The position numbers were made by a program, and so were the translations under genes. Positions 27,745 through 37,794 of a DNA stretch of 64,000 bases are shown here, in pieces. Numbering within the stretch: the first letter of the stretch is position 1; each line of letters opens with the position of its first letter. Source of the stretch: Candidatus Heimdallarchaeota archaeon. GTDB taxonomy: Archaea; Asgardarchaeota; Heimdallarchaeia; JABLTI01. The notes below the pieces were generated by a model, which worked only from the letters and a program-made list of their open reading frames with translations, was not told where the DNA came from and made no database searches. The DNA lies in the NCBI GenBank assembly GCA_018238155.1, contig JABCTZ010000018.1, forward strand, positions 30,885 through 94,884. The letters run 5' to 3'.

Positions 27745-30700
27745 TCAATGTATTGTTCTTAAACTTAGAACACTCCTTAGATCGTCTATGGATAGCTCAG
27801 TCAAATATGACCCTCCAGAAGAAATAACTGCATTTGCTAGACCAATTTTTTTCTTGATCAAATGGTCAATACTTTCTTCTAGTGTACCTATACAAACAAA
27901 TTTGTGAACCATTACATTCTTCTTTTGACCAATTCTAAATACTCTGTCTGTTGCTTGATTTTCAACTGCGGGGTTCCACCAACGATCTATATGAAAAACA
28001 TGATTTGCACTTGTTAAGTTCAAGCCAACTCCTCCCGCTTTGATTGAAAGAATAAATAATTTTGGACTTTCAGGATTATCTTCGTCTTGGAATGCTTGAA
28101 TCATTTTCTCGCGATTCTTCTGTGAAGTATCTCCTGATAAAAACAATGGTTCTATATCAAATTTATTCTTGAGATAAATTTTCAACATTTTACCAAGTTC
28201 TTTGTACTGTGTGAAAATCAATGCTTTTTCACTATTTGAAAGAACTTCTTCAAGCATTTCCTCTAATCGTTCAAATTTACAAGAACGGTTGTTTAATTTC
28301 TTTGACCCTTCGTGCATGAACTGTGCTGGATGATTGCAAATTTGCTTTAATTTCGTGATTGTAGCTAATACTAATCCTTTTCTTTGAATTCCTTGAACAG
28401 TATTTAATTGTTCAAATAGATCTTTAATGACGGCCTCATAGAGGATTGCTTGCTCTTCTGTTAGAGAACAGTAGACATTATATTCCATCTTCTCAGGCAA
28501 ATCATTAATTATTGATTTGTCAGTTTTCAATCGTCTCAGTAAGAACGGTTGAATTATTTTTGATAGGTGGTTGATCTTATTTTTGTCGAAATTTTTCTCA
28601 ATTGGTTGAATGTAGTTTTCGTTAAAAGCATTTAATGAGCTGAGATATCCGGGATTGATGAAATCAATAATTGACCATAATTCGGATAAACGATTTTCAA
28701 TCGGTGTTCCAGTAAGTGCAATCTTATATTTGCTTTCTAGTTTTTTAATAGCACGAGTTTGTTTTGCATGTGGATTCTTAATATTCTGTGCTTCATCAAG
28801 AATAATGTTATACCATTTCATTGTTGATAATGTTGAAAAGTCTCGCTGTGCTAAATTGTAAGTAGTAATAACAATATCATATGTCTCGAGTGTCCTTTCA
28901 AATTCTTCACAATTTGGTCTTTCAGGTCCATGATAGATTAGAGCCTTTAAACTAGGAGCAAAGCGATTAATCTCTCGTAACCAGTTACCAACAATGGATG
29001 TTGGGCAAATTAAGAGAGAAGGATTCATAGTTGTAGTCTTTTGATTTTTAGTACGCAATAATAGAGCGATTAATTGAATTGTTTTCCCAAGACCCATATC
29101 GTCTGCAAGACAAATACCAAAACCGTAATCTTGAAGAAAATGCATCCATGAAAAGCCTTCAATCTGATATGGCCGTAATTCCCCTTGAAAGTTTTCAGGA
29201 GTTGAAAGTAATTCTATTTTATTTGAACCACCAATTCTCTTAGTAAAATACCGAAATGCTGGTGTTTCATCCATTGAGAATTCAAATAGTGAATCAATAT
29301 CAGGGTCCTCTGTTATTGCAATCTGTAAAGCTTCTGCAGAGGAAATCAGCTTTCTTTGATATCTGTTTTTGATTATATCAAGCATCTGATTGATTCTATC
29401 TTGATCAATTTTTATCCATTGACCCCGTATTCTAACGAATGGTACTCGTAGTTCAGCTAATTTCTCAAATTCCTCAATTGATAGCTGAGTTCCATCTATT
29501 GCTATTTCCCACTCAAATTTCAAGAAAGAATTTAACCTGAACATATCAGTATTTGTTTTTGAGCCTACATTGTTAGGTTCTACTTTTAATAATAGGTCGA
29601 CATCTTTTGGTGGATTTTTCCACCAAGCAGGTAACAGTACTCCAAAACCTTGATCCTCCAATATTTGGGAGTAATTTTCTAAAAAGTCAAAAGCCTCATC
29701 CTTTTCAATAACAAGCTCAGTTGGAAATGCTCTTTGAAGGCTTTCCTCAATCTTCGGATAAATACTCGAGACTCTTCCTAGATCTATGAGCAACCTTTCT
29801 TGGGGGTTCTCAAACCTCTTCTCAAGAAAAGCAATCGTTCCAGTCTTACTATTCCAAATATCTTTTGCCGGGATAATTAAGCTAGGATCATTCTGTGCTT
29901 GTAGATGATATTCAAGCTTCCAAATGGATTCATCCATATCTGATATTTCTTCTTCACTTGGAGGAGTTAGTTTTAAAGATAATCTAAAAGGGTTAGCATT
30001 TTTTTCTGGAAGAATTTTATTCAACCAAGCATTTAGCGTACCCAAAAAAACATCAAATTCATTTGAAGAATAAGTTACTAACATTTTATCAGAGTCAAAT
30101 AGAGATTGAAACCAGTCTCGAGCAATTTCAGAAGTTTGAATGTTAATATCATTTCTATATTTCGGAAGAAAGACACCAAGTTTATTTCTGATAAAAGAAT
30201 CTAGTAGTGAATTAATAAATGAAAGAATTTGATTTCTTGCTGCAAGAAAATCTGATGTATCAGTAAAGTTATTGTCAATTAATTCTTGTGAAAAGGTTAC
30301 TATTTTTGACTCACCCTTCAAGTCCAATATCGCTTTCCACATACCAAGGAAGCTAGTTTCAGTTCTATTTCTTTTTTCAATATGGACGAAGGGAATGAAT
30401 TTTTCTTTAGCAATAATCTCTAAAACGAATTTTGCAATTTTCAACCAAAATTTAGTTGAGTCGCTTAGCGAGAAATAATCCAATTTATTTTCCAATTGCT
30501 GTAATAAGAAATCCATTATCTCGAGAGGAGGAATGGTTAGAGCTTCTACTTCGAAATTTTTATTTGAATGATTTATGGTAATTGTACTTGCTTTTGTGGC
30601 TACAAAATTAATATCATCCAAACCGGCTATTCGCAATATTTTCAGAATTTGGTTGATGTTTCTAGCATTGGGGTATATTGTTGAGTTAGCAATAGTTCGT

Positions 30701-30798
30701 TTATCAGTTCGAAACTCCTTTCTTCCGAATAGTGAATCAAATGTTTCAACCCAGATATAGAAATTATCCTTATCCCAAACTGAATGAACTAATTCCAA
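27745..30798 (-). CDS. SNF2-family DEAD/H-box DNA translocase
   Basis: About 1017 residues. The N-terminal 500 residues match the bacterial SNF2 helicase-associated region; the C-terminal half is a full SWI2/SNF2 ATPase: DDMGLGKT (Walker A, near 570), DEAQNIKNP (motif II), LTGTPIENRLSELWSI (motif III), and SIKAGGVGLNLTSA plus DRWWNPAVENQATDR (motifs V and VI). Uses ATP to move along DNA and remodel protein-DNA complexes. TTG 30798 is preferred because AGGAG lies 8 nt upstream; ATG 30816 is the alternative. Forms an operon with the SWIM gene that follows. Confidence 0.92.
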   Translation of the reverse strand: MELVHSVWDKDNFYIWVETFDSLFGRKEFRTDKRTIANSTIYPNARNINQILKILRIAGLDDINFVATKASTITINHSNKNFEVEALTIPPLEIMDFLLQQLENKLDYFSLSDSTKFWLKIAKFVLEIIAKEKFIPFVHIEKRNRTETSFLGMWKAILDLKGESKIVTFSQELIDNNFTDTSDFLAARNQILSFINSLLDSFIRNKLGVFLPKYRNDINIQTSEIARDWFQSLFDSDKMLVTYSSNEFDVFLGTLNAWLNKILPEKNANPFRLSLKLTPPSEEEISDMDESIWKLEYHLQAQNDPSLIIPAKDIWNSKTGTIAFLEKRFENPQERLLIDLGRVSSIYPKIEESLQRAFPTELVIEKDEAFDFLENYSQILEDQGFGVLLPAWWKNPPKDVDLLLKVEPNNVGSKTNTDMFRLNSFLKFEWEIAIDGTQLSIEEFEKLAELRVPFVRIRGQWIKIDQDRINQMLDIIKNRYQRKLISSAEALQIAITEDPDIDSLFEFSMDETPAFRYFTKRIGGSNKIELLSTPENFQGELRPYQIEGFSWMHFLQDYGFGICLADDMGLGKTIQLIALLLRTKNQKTTTMNPSLLICPTSIVGNWLREINRFAPSLKALIYHGPERPNCEEFERTLETYDIVITTYNLAQRDFSTLSTMKWYNIILDEAQNIKNPHAKQTRAIKKLESKYKIALTGTPIENRLSELWSIIDFINPGYLSSLNAFNENYIQPIEKNFDKNKINHLSKIIQPFLLRRLKTDKSIINDLPEKMEYNVYCSLTEEQAILYEAVIKDLFEQLNTVQGIQRKGLVLATITKLKQICNHPAQFMHEGSKKLNNRSCKFERLEEMLEEVLSNSEKALIFTQYKELGKMLKIYLKNKFDIEPLFLSGDTSQKNREKMIQAFQDEDNPESPKLFILSIKAGGVGLNLTSANHVFHIDRWWNPAVENQATDRVFRIGQKKNVMVHKFVCIGTLEESIDHLIKKKIGLANAVISSGGSYLTELSIDDLRSVLSLRTIH

Positions 30799-31061
30799 AA
30801 CACAAGCTCCTAACATTCTTTAATGTGGAATACAGTATTCGCTCTTTTATTACTTAAATGCAAGTAAGATTTACATATTGTACAGAAAAATAATGAGATT
30901 CAACAATTATTATATTCACATAGCTGAGGTTGTAAAGTAGAAAACAAAAAAAAGAGTGGTTTCAAAATTCTTCTCTAAAGAATTGCATAGTTGATTGTTA
31001 TTTTATTGTATTATTAGACTAGTAGGAATTTTGAAAGCCTTTTTCTTGCAACAATATCGAC

Positions 31062-33551
31062 TCAAACAATATCTACTCCTAAAAAGGGAGCGATCATAGA
31101 TTGTTTGGTTACTTTAATTTCCTCAGGAGTACCAGTTGCAATTATTTTTCCTCCTTTTGGCCCACCTTGAGGACCTAATTCAATAAGGAAATCCACATAG
31201 CTCAATACATCAACATCATGTTCTATGATTAAAACAGTGTTTCCTTGTTCAACCAATTTATTTAGAAGAGTTATCAATTTCAAGACATCATTTTGATGGA
31301 GACCTGTTGTTGGTTCATCGAACACATACAGAGTATTTTTCCTTTTTTTCGTTCGACCCAATTCCTTTGCTAGTTTTATTCGTTGAGCTTCTCCACCACT
31401 GAGAGTAGTAGTTGGTTGTCCTAATGTAATATAACCCATACCTATCTCCTCAAGAATTTCAAGATAATTATAAACTCGCTTTTCATCCTTGAAGACTTCT
31501 AGTGCATCTGTCACTGTTAGGTTAAGAATATCAGAAATGTTTTTGCCATTGAACTTTATGTCAAGTATCTCCGCTTTGTATCTTGTTCCATTACATTCGT
31601 TACAAGGTAAATCTACTCGAGTAAAATAAGAAATTTGAAGTTCTATTGCTCCTGCACCTTTACAAATTGGGCATCTTCCCTCACTGTTATATGAAAATTG
31701 ACCTTCGTTGTATTCTCTTTCCTTTGACAAAGATTGTTTAGCAAATAACTTTCGAACGGCATCCCAAAAACCAATATAGCTTGCAGGGGTGGATGTTTTC
31801 ACTCGTCCAATTGGAGATTGAGTAACAACAATACAATCCTTTATGTTATCCCAACCTGTGAGCTTTCCTTTAATTTCACCAATCTGATTACTCTCTTCTT
31901 CAGCTTCTTCTCCATTATCTCTACTAGTAAAGCGCTCTCTTAACAAAGGAACCAAAGTATCACTGATTAACGAACTTTTTCCACTTCCAGAAACACCTGC
32001 AATGCCAACCAGAATACCTAGCGGTATTTTTATCTTGAGATTCTTCAAATTGTTTGTCGTTATATTTTGTATTTCAAGATATTTCGTAGAAGAAGAGAGA
32101 GCTCTCCTTTGCTCACCGGTTTTCTTTGGAATCATCATTTCTCCACTCATGAACTTTCCAGTGATGGATCTTTTCTCATGTAGAATGCCTTCTGCAGATC
32201 CTTGGTAAACAATTTCTCCACCTAGCTTTCCAGCTCCAGGACCAAGATCGATAATTTGATCTGCTTGAGAGATAATATTTCTATCATGTTCAACAATTAT
32301 CAATGTATTACCCAATTCTTTTAGTTCCTTTAAAATGGTCATTAGGTTTTCTTTCTCAAGTTCATGCATGCCCATTGAAGGTTCATCAAGAATATAGATT
32401 AAAGAATCCAAACCAGCATCTAAGTGAGTCATTAAACTTAGTCTTTGAAGTTCTCCTCCGGAAAGAGTCGCAAGACTACGGTATAAACTCAAATAAGAAA
32501 TGCCTACAAGCCTTGCTTTTTTCAAACGTTGAAGAATATCCTCTTTAGAACTACGACCTAAATTAGTTATTATATGTTTATTATCAATCTTTTTAAAAAA
32601 GGTTATCAAATCATCAATTGACATAGTACCCAATTCACCAAAATGTTTTCCATTAATTAATGCATCTTGTGAAGAGAGACATATTTTATAACCATTACAA
32701 GTGGGACAAACTAACTTTGTCATGAAATTTTTCACAATCTTATTTTGACGATATGCACTTGGTGACTCAGTTAAGACTCTATGTAGATAAGGAATAGCAC
32801 CTTCAAATTTGGTTTCAAGCATACCTTCGAATCTTTTTGAAGACCATTTGATTTGCATAGTTTTATCAGAACCATACAAGAAGATATCTTGAATTTCTTG
32901 GGGAAGATCACAAAAGGAAGTATCAACAGAAAAATTCATTGCTTCTGTCAATCCTTTTGTTAATGTAAATAATGGTCCAAAGGATGCTGAACTTGATTTA
33001 CAAATTTGTTTAATTGATTTTGTAGAATCAGGAATAAGTTTCTCTTTTAGAAACTCTCGAATATATCCTCGCCCTTTACATTCAAGACACATCCCATTGG
33101 ATTCATTAAATGTGAAATGCTTTGCTTGGTAAGCTTTAGCTTTGGTTCCACAACTTGAGCATGTTGTTCCATTGTTTATTAGCTTGTTACACTTTGAACA
33201 AAATTGTACACTCTCAATAGCAAACAAATTCCTTAGCAAATTAAGGATTGTAGTCTTTGTTCCAACAGTAGAACGAGGATTAGTAATACGAGTTGTTCGT
33301 TGCTCAACTGCAACGGTAGGTGAGAGACCGGACAACAAATCAAAGGATTTTTCTTTAATATTCTCAGGAGGCCAGCCGATTGATTGCCAATATCTTCGTA
33401 AACCTTCTTCGAAGATAATATCAAATGCAAGAGAGCTTTTTCCTGACCCTGAAACACCTGTAATTGCAACAATTTTGTTTTTGGGGATTTTTACGTCAAT
33501 ATTCTTTAAATTATGAACACGTGCTCCTTTGACTTCAATAAATTTACTCAT
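31062..33551 (-). CDS. UvrA2-like excinuclease ATPase
   Basis: 829-residue UvrA-family ABC ATPase with two Walker A sites (GVSGSGKSS at 33-41 and again near 520), two LSGGE signatures (TTLSGGEAQRIKL in the second half) and two zinc modules (CSKCNKL...CSSC, with CLECKGRG; CPICKGAG...CNECNGTR). It is about 110 residues shorter than housekeeping UvrA, consistent with the UvrA2 class that lacks the UvrB-binding region. Such proteins give resistance to DNA-binding drugs. Start ATG 33551 has GGAG 8 nt upstream. Follows the GyrI-like gene by 11 nt; no uvrB or uvrC in the window. Confidence 0.9.
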   Translation of the reverse strand: MSKFIEVKGARVHNLKNIDVKIPKNKIVAITGVSGSGKSSLAFDIIFEEGLRRYWQSIGWPPENIKEKSFDLLSGLSPTVAVEQRTTRITNPRSTVGTKTTILNLLRNLFAIESVQFCSKCNKLINNGTTCSSCGTKAKAYQAKHFTFNESNGMCLECKGRGYIREFLKEKLIPDSTKSIKQICKSSSASFGPLFTLTKGLTEAMNFSVDTSFCDLPQEIQDIFLYGSDKTMQIKWSSKRFEGMLETKFEGAIPYLHRVLTESPSAYRQNKIVKNFMTKLVCPTCNGYKICLSSQDALINGKHFGELGTMSIDDLITFFKKIDNKHIITNLGRSSKEDILQRLKKARLVGISYLSLYRSLATLSGGELQRLSLMTHLDAGLDSLIYILDEPSMGMHELEKENLMTILKELKELGNTLIIVEHDRNIISQADQIIDLGPGAGKLGGEIVYQGSAEGILHEKRSITGKFMSGEMMIPKKTGEQRRALSSSTKYLEIQNITTNNLKNLKIKIPLGILVGIAGVSGSGKSSLISDTLVPLLRERFTSRDNGEEAEEESNQIGEIKGKLTGWDNIKDCIVVTQSPIGRVKTSTPASYIGFWDAVRKLFAKQSLSKEREYNEGQFSYNSEGRCPICKGAGAIELQISYFTRVDLPCNECNGTRYKAEILDIKFNGKNISDILNLTVTDALEVFKDEKRVYNYLEILEEIGMGYITLGQPTTTLSGGEAQRIKLAKELGRTKKRKNTLYVFDEPTTGLHQNDVLKLITLLNKLVEQGNTVLIIEHDVDVLSYVDFLIELGPQGGPKGGKIIATGTPEEIKVTKQSMIAPFLGVDIV

Positions 33552-33562
33552 TTTTCTTTCTC

Positions 33563-34066
33563 CTATTTTATTGGAATCCAACATTCAATTTTTGATTCTT
33601 CATTATCGATACCTTTGTAGCTTTCTTCATCGTAAAGCTGTATTTGAAAAGGAAAAGCCTCTTTGTACCCCGAGGTTGGTAACCATTCATTGTAGATATA
33701 CTGGCTTCCACTAAACATCTTCTTTCCTTTAAAAGTAAACAAAGCATATTTTGTTGCTGGAAGAACTTTGCCAAACATCTCGAGAGGCATTTTATTTAGG
33801 TTCTTTACCTCTATACCAATAAAAACATAGAAATCTTTCTTATCTTCAGGTTCTTTTGGTGCTATGTGTACTTCATAAGCGATTTTGGGCGCAACGATGT
33901 ACTTCTTTAAAGTAACCAAGTTCTTCATGTATAGTTGCATGAATCTTTTCCATGTTTTACCAATCTCATTCTCCATTTCCCAACCCTTTGCAGAGTGGAA
34001 TGGATTTCCATAAAACACGCTGCCAATCAAAGTGATTTCTTTTTTAGTAATAATTTTTGGATCCAT
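33563..34066 (-). CDS. GyrI-like effector-binding protein
   Basis: About 167 residues with the GyrI/AraC effector-binding fold pattern: beta start ITKKEITLIGSVFYGNPF, middle YEVHIAPKE... and a C-terminal 'FTFKG...YIYNEWLP.SGY' segment containing the conserved Glu-Trp region. These domains bind small, often cationic drugs. ATG 34066 is chosen over 34141 because GGGATAG lies just upstream and the longer reading overlaps the upstream gene. Placed 11 nt before the UvrA2 gene. Confidence 0.82.
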   Translation of the reverse strand: MDPKIITKKEITLIGSVFYGNPFHSAKGWEMENEIGKTWKRFMQLYMKNLVTLKKYIVAPKIAYEVHIAPKEPEDKKDFYVFIGIEVKNLNKMPLEMFGKVLPATKYALFTFKGKKMFSGSQYIYNEWLPTSGYKEAFPFQIQLYDEESYKGIDNEESKIECWIPIK

Positions 34067-34101
34067 TTTTCTATCCCAAACCATTTTGTAGTTGTAAAAG
34101 G

Positions 34102-35058
34102 TTAGACCATATTTATTCTTAACCCTCGAAGTGATAACCAAGGACTAGGTTTTCCCTTCTTCTCAAAACTTGCTAACCAATTGCTAATTGGTTCAGCTAG
34201 CCATGTTTGTTCATCAATGCACTTTGCACCAATTGCTTCCAATGCAGATTTTATTACAGGATAATCCTTAATTCCACTCCTAACTAGAGCTTCTACGGCT
34301 TCAAAATAATCACTATGATAGGAACGAAAATAAGAAAAGGCAAACCACTTGTAATTTTTTTTCTCACCTTTTCTTGGATAGTCAGCTTTGGAGAGATCAT
34401 AGCTCAATAGATAATCTTGGCAAGCTTCTACACACCCAGAGAATTCTTTTGTTCTCCAATCTTCAGGCCATTCGTTGAGGAAAAGTAAATCTTTTATAAG
34501 CCCCCAAGCACATTTGAAATCACCTTTCTTATAAGAACACTTGCCTTCTTTGTTATAGATACTCTCAAAATGAGAAATGCAGGCAGCTTTCACATCTACT
34601 CTAGAGTCAAAACCCAAACGTAAAAGCGCTCGTAAAATAGCAGCATTTGAACATTGCATTGGTTTATTCCATTTAGGATTTGTATTCAAAAAATATTGTG
34701 CTTCCTTATTATACTGGGTTTCAAAAAGATAGTCTACAGCTTTCTCAATGTTAGATAATACAGACCCATTTAGTCCCATATCACCAAGCAAAACAAGAGT
34801 CCATAATGTTGATTTTTGCAAAGGACCATACACAACATCTTTTTCTGGAGGTTGCCATGCTCCAGTATCAAATTGTTTGCCTATCAGATTTGACATTTTT
34901 TTTGTGACAAGAATTTCCTCTTGGAGAGAAAGAAATTGAGAACTATCTATAGAGAGCCCTTCAATATCTCTTTTAAAGGACAATTTTGCAAATTGTTCAT
35001 TATGATTCAATATGAAATCAGAAGCTTTTTCTACATTAAAATTTGGTATTTGAGTCAT
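34102..35058 (-). CDS. Alpha/alpha-toroid (terpene-cyclase/prenyltransferase-like) protein
   Basis: 318 residues, helical, with repeats of the squalene-cyclase/prenyltransferase-type toroid: STLWTLVLLGDMGLNG, AILRALLRLGFD, CAWGLIKDLLFLNEWP, YFEAVEALVRSGI. A DxDD cyclase acid motif is not seen, so catalysis is doubtful; a binding role is as likely. Such proteins are sometimes misnamed NifH-like. ATG 35058 has GGTGA 8 nt upstream. It lies between TrmO-like and GyrI-like genes on the same strand. Confidence 0.65.
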   Translation of the reverse strand: MTQIPNFNVEKASDFILNHNEQFAKLSFKRDIEGLSIDSSQFLSLQEEILVTKKMSNLIGKQFDTGAWQPPEKDVVYGPLQKSTLWTLVLLGDMGLNGSVLSNIEKAVDYLFETQYNKEAQYFLNTNPKWNKPMQCSNAAILRALLRLGFDSRVDVKAACISHFESIYNKEGKCSYKKGDFKCAWGLIKDLLFLNEWPEDWRTKEFSGCVEACQDYLLSYDLSKADYPRKGEKKNYKWFAFSYFRSYHSDYFEAVEALVRSGIKDYPVIKSALEAIGAKCIDEQTWLAEPISNWLASFEKKGKPSPWLSLRGLRINMV

Positions 35059-35135
35059 TTGATTTTTCACCACTTTTTTATCCACATACTAATTACTAAA
35101 AATACTTCAAGATGAAAAAGAAGAGGAAGGAATAT

Positions 35136-35624
35136 TTATCCCTCAACTTCATCAGGTCTTAGACCCAATCCTTCTTCAGGAACCCATTCTGGCCATCCTT
35201 TTATCCAAGATGGTATTGATGCGTTTTTCACTCGATCACAAATTGGGAAATAAGCTTTTAGATCAATTATTGGAGTCTTATCAAAAGCATCAATGTTCTG
35301 AATTTTGATTATTCCTTTCTTGTGATCTATGTTTTCTATTTTTACTATAGTTAATCCTATTGGATTTGGTCTAAGTGGAGAACGAGTAGCAAAAACACCT
35401 GTTTTCGGAGGGTTTTCACCATATGGGGGGTCTACTTGCAGTTGACTTCGAGATTTCTCATCATCCAAAGCATTCATCCACCAAAGAACTTGAACATGAC
35501 TAAACTGTTCTAGCTCTTTCAGAGCCGGAACATATGATTCCTTTATCTCAAGATTGATTCCATCACTCTCTCTTCTTACGAGTCCAATTGATTGTATACT
35601 GTATGATTTATCATTATTATTCAT
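35136..35624 (-). CDS. TrmO-like tRNA methyltransferase (TsaA/UPF0066 family)
   Basis: 162-residue protein of the TrmO/TsaA family that N6-methylates t6A37 in tRNA using SAM. Family marks: SIGLVRR at the N-terminus, LEQFSHVQVLWWMN (34-47) and the signature GVFATRSPLRPNPIGLTIV (76-94), then DLKAYFPICD (122-131). ATG 35624 with GAGGAATT upstream. First gene of a same-strand run through the toroid, GyrI-like and UvrA2 genes. Confidence 0.9.
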   Translation of the reverse strand: MNNNDKSYSIQSIGLVRRESDGINLEIKESYVPALKELEQFSHVQVLWWMNALDDEKSRSQLQVDPPYGENPPKTGVFATRSPLRPNPIGLTIVKIENIDHKKGIIKIQNIDAFDKTPIIDLKAYFPICDRVKNASIPSWIKGWPEWVPEEGLGLRPDEVEG

Positions 35625-35819
35625 AGTAATTCCTCTATTATGAAGGATAATTCATTATCTAATAATTGGAAAACATGAAATAGATATAAATATTTCGCTT
35701 ATTTCTGAATACTATTCAGAATTAATAGGTATATATGTTGTTTGGAAGAGCAGTTAGACGTAGAAACAAGAAGGTATAAGGTTAGAAAAGATAAAATAGA
35801 AAGGTATTTTTAGGCAATA

Positions 35820-36212
35820 TCAATCTTCGCTTCTAGAGCGTTGTAAGAAAGTTTCAATGGATTGTTTTTGTTCTAGAAAGTCCTTCTGTTTTTGTAAATA
35901 CAGTGTTGATTGTTGATAAGCGGTATTTATAGCTTGAAGATAGTTTCGACCATCAGGAGTGATATCGTATGATCCATGATGAATTTTCTCAATAAGCAAA
36001 GCTTTTCTCAAAATTGCTAAATGATTTGCCAATGCAGTGCGACCTATATCGATTTTTTCAGATAAAGCTTGAAAGGTTAAGGATTCCACAAGTAAAGCTA
36101 AAAGTATCTTAAAGCGGTTAGGATTTTCCATCGCTTTAACTACAAGAACTACTTCATTAAATGCTACGACAAGATTTTCTTGGAGGGTTATAGAAGATTG
36201 TTTATCTGTCAT
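35820..36212 (-). CDS. ArsR-like winged-helix regulator
   Basis: 130-residue DNA-binding regulator. A winged helix-turn-helix spans about residues 27-85 (PNRFKILLALLVESLTFQAL, then GRTALANHLAILRKALLIEK as the recognition region). A C-terminal helix (about 95-128) probably dimerises. No metal-binding Cys are present. Divergent from the gene at 36376 and upstream of the TrmO run, so it may control either. Confidence 0.82.
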   Translation of the reverse strand: MTDKQSSITLQENLVVAFNEVVLVVKAMENPNRFKILLALLVESLTFQALSEKIDIGRTALANHLAILRKALLIEKIHHGSYDITPDGRNYLQAINTAYQQSTLYLQKQKDFLEQKQSIETFLQRSRSED

Positions 36213-36343
36213 CTTATCTTAAGAATTGGTGTTATCTGTATAAGAAATTAACTATCAAAAAACTAATGAAAACAGCTATTATAAAATTTTTCTAATTGAA
36301 AGTCTAAATTGCTTCACAAAATAATTCAATGAATAAGAAGAAA

Positions 36344-36356
36344 ATTTTTAAATAAA
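36344..36356 (+). promoter_or_regulatory. TATA-like box
   Basis: TTTTTAAATAA centred near 36350 is 26 nt before ATG 36376, the spacing of a leaderless archaeal promoter; it argues for 36376 over ATG 36367. Confidence 0.4.
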
Positions 36357-36375
36357 AATAGTAAAAATGAAGTTC

Positions 36376-37593
36376 ATGGATTATTCTTCAATAGAAATTA
36401 CCATTCATTTAGATACCAAATTCACAAAGGAAGAAGTCGAGGAATTTATCATTAATGAGTTATTTGATCAAAGATTTCATCCTATTTACTATAGATATTA
36501 TAATCAAAAAGCTCAGCAAATTGAAGGAGAGAGCTATAGTGATGAGTATAAAGCGACTTTAGCAACAGTTTTTCCAAATGAATTGTATCAATTTCATGCA
36601 GAAGCCAAAAATGAAAATGATATTTGTGGAGCTTTTTCTGTATTAATTAAGAACAAAAAAAAGCAACATTTCTATCAGTTCCTAAAGCCTTTCATTAATA
36701 GTAAAGAATCTAACCCACAGCTGAAATGGGGAGAAATTGATCCTGCAATTAGTATCAGTATCCAACGTCATAAGTTTGGGGATAACCCAGAAATTTTCTA
36801 TGTAAAAATATCAATCAGTCTTGGAATTTGGGGTCTAAGGCATCACATATTGAAAGGGATAATTAACATCATTGATATCCAACAAAAAGAACAGGTATTG
36901 AAAACAAGATGGGCAAGAAATGATTCTTTTATTAACGACTTGCATTTAAATTATTCACAGATGAAAAAAATTGAAAAAGAAATCTTAGATTTAGATGAAG
37001 CAAGAAATTTCATTTGGGAAAAAACTAAAGAATTAATTACTAGATTTTGCCGGAATGACAATGCAGTTTATGTTTCACCTACTTTTGATTCAATGAGTGA
37101 TCAACCATCAGATATTATTACATATCGAACTCAAAAGCTACCTGATAAACCAATAGATATCCCGGAAAGCTTCTGGACAAAAGTAGCTTGGAGTGAAATG
37201 TTTAGTTGGAATTCATCAAATTTTATTAGCGAAATTTCAATGGAATATTGGATTAATTATGGGGATGATGATGCCTTTTTAGAAATAGTTCAAATACTAC
37301 AACAAGGCAGAAAAGACACATGGGAGAGGATAGTTGAGATAATTATAAAACGCTCTGAAACAGATGCAATGATTGAAAAATTACTTGAATGGACTACAGA
37401 TATTAATTGGCCAGGTGCATATACAGCATATACTCATCTGCTTGATGTCGTAGGTGAACGTGCAATTCCAACAATAGAAAGAAACATAAAATTAGCTGAG
37501 AAATATAGGAATAAATATTGGAAAATGAATCTCTTAAATATTAAAGATGAAATACTAGAAAAAGTGAAAGGAAAAACAGAAAAAAAAGTGTAA
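36376..37593 (+). CDS. Uncharacterised protein with DUF5071-like C-terminus
   Basis: About 405 residues, soluble. Residues 1-200 are a mixed alpha/beta region with two similar halves ('ITIHLDTKFTKEEVEEF' and 'ISIQRHKFGDNPEIFYVKIS') that I do not recognise. The last 110 residues are helical, with the 'DINWPGAYTAYTHLLDVVGE' and 'KYRNKYWKMNLL' pattern of DUF5071/HEAT-like immunity-type domains. ATG 36376 is chosen from the promoter spacing; 36367 is three codons longer. Function unknown. Confidence 0.6.
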   Translation: MDYSSIEITIHLDTKFTKEEVEEFIINELFDQRFHPIYYRYYNQKAQQIEGESYSDEYKATLATVFPNELYQFHAEAKNENDICGAFSVLIKNKKKQHFYQFLKPFINSKESNPQLKWGEIDPAISISIQRHKFGDNPEIFYVKISISLGIWGLRHHILKGIINIIDIQQKEQVLKTRWARNDSFINDLHLNYSQMKKIEKEILDLDEARNFIWEKTKELITRFCRNDNAVYVSPTFDSMSDQPSDIITYRTQKLPDKPIDIPESFWTKVAWSEMFSWNSSNFISEISMEYWINYGDDDAFLEIVQILQQGRKDTWERIVEIIIKRSETDAMIEKLLEWTTDINWPGAYTAYTHLLDVVGERAIPTIERNIKLAEKYRNKYWKMNLLNIKDEILEKVKGKTEKKV

Positions 37594-37794
37594 CTGATGT
37601 ATTGTAATCCCATCATAATACAAGTCATGAAAGTTGGAAACAAAAATTTTAGCTATTGATTATTTTCCGCCTAATTGTGACTTTTTTTTCTATCTGAAAT
37701 TTCTTCTTCATAGAAAAATAGCAACAAATTACCATTTCTAATTTGCGAACCTTTTTTACTTAAATTTGACTAAAGATAATTGGATACGATTATT

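Noticed and set aside
33142..33516. Plus-strand 124-codon frame opposite the UvrA2 gene
   Set aside because: Antisense to conserved Walker and zinc regions; no ribosome site.
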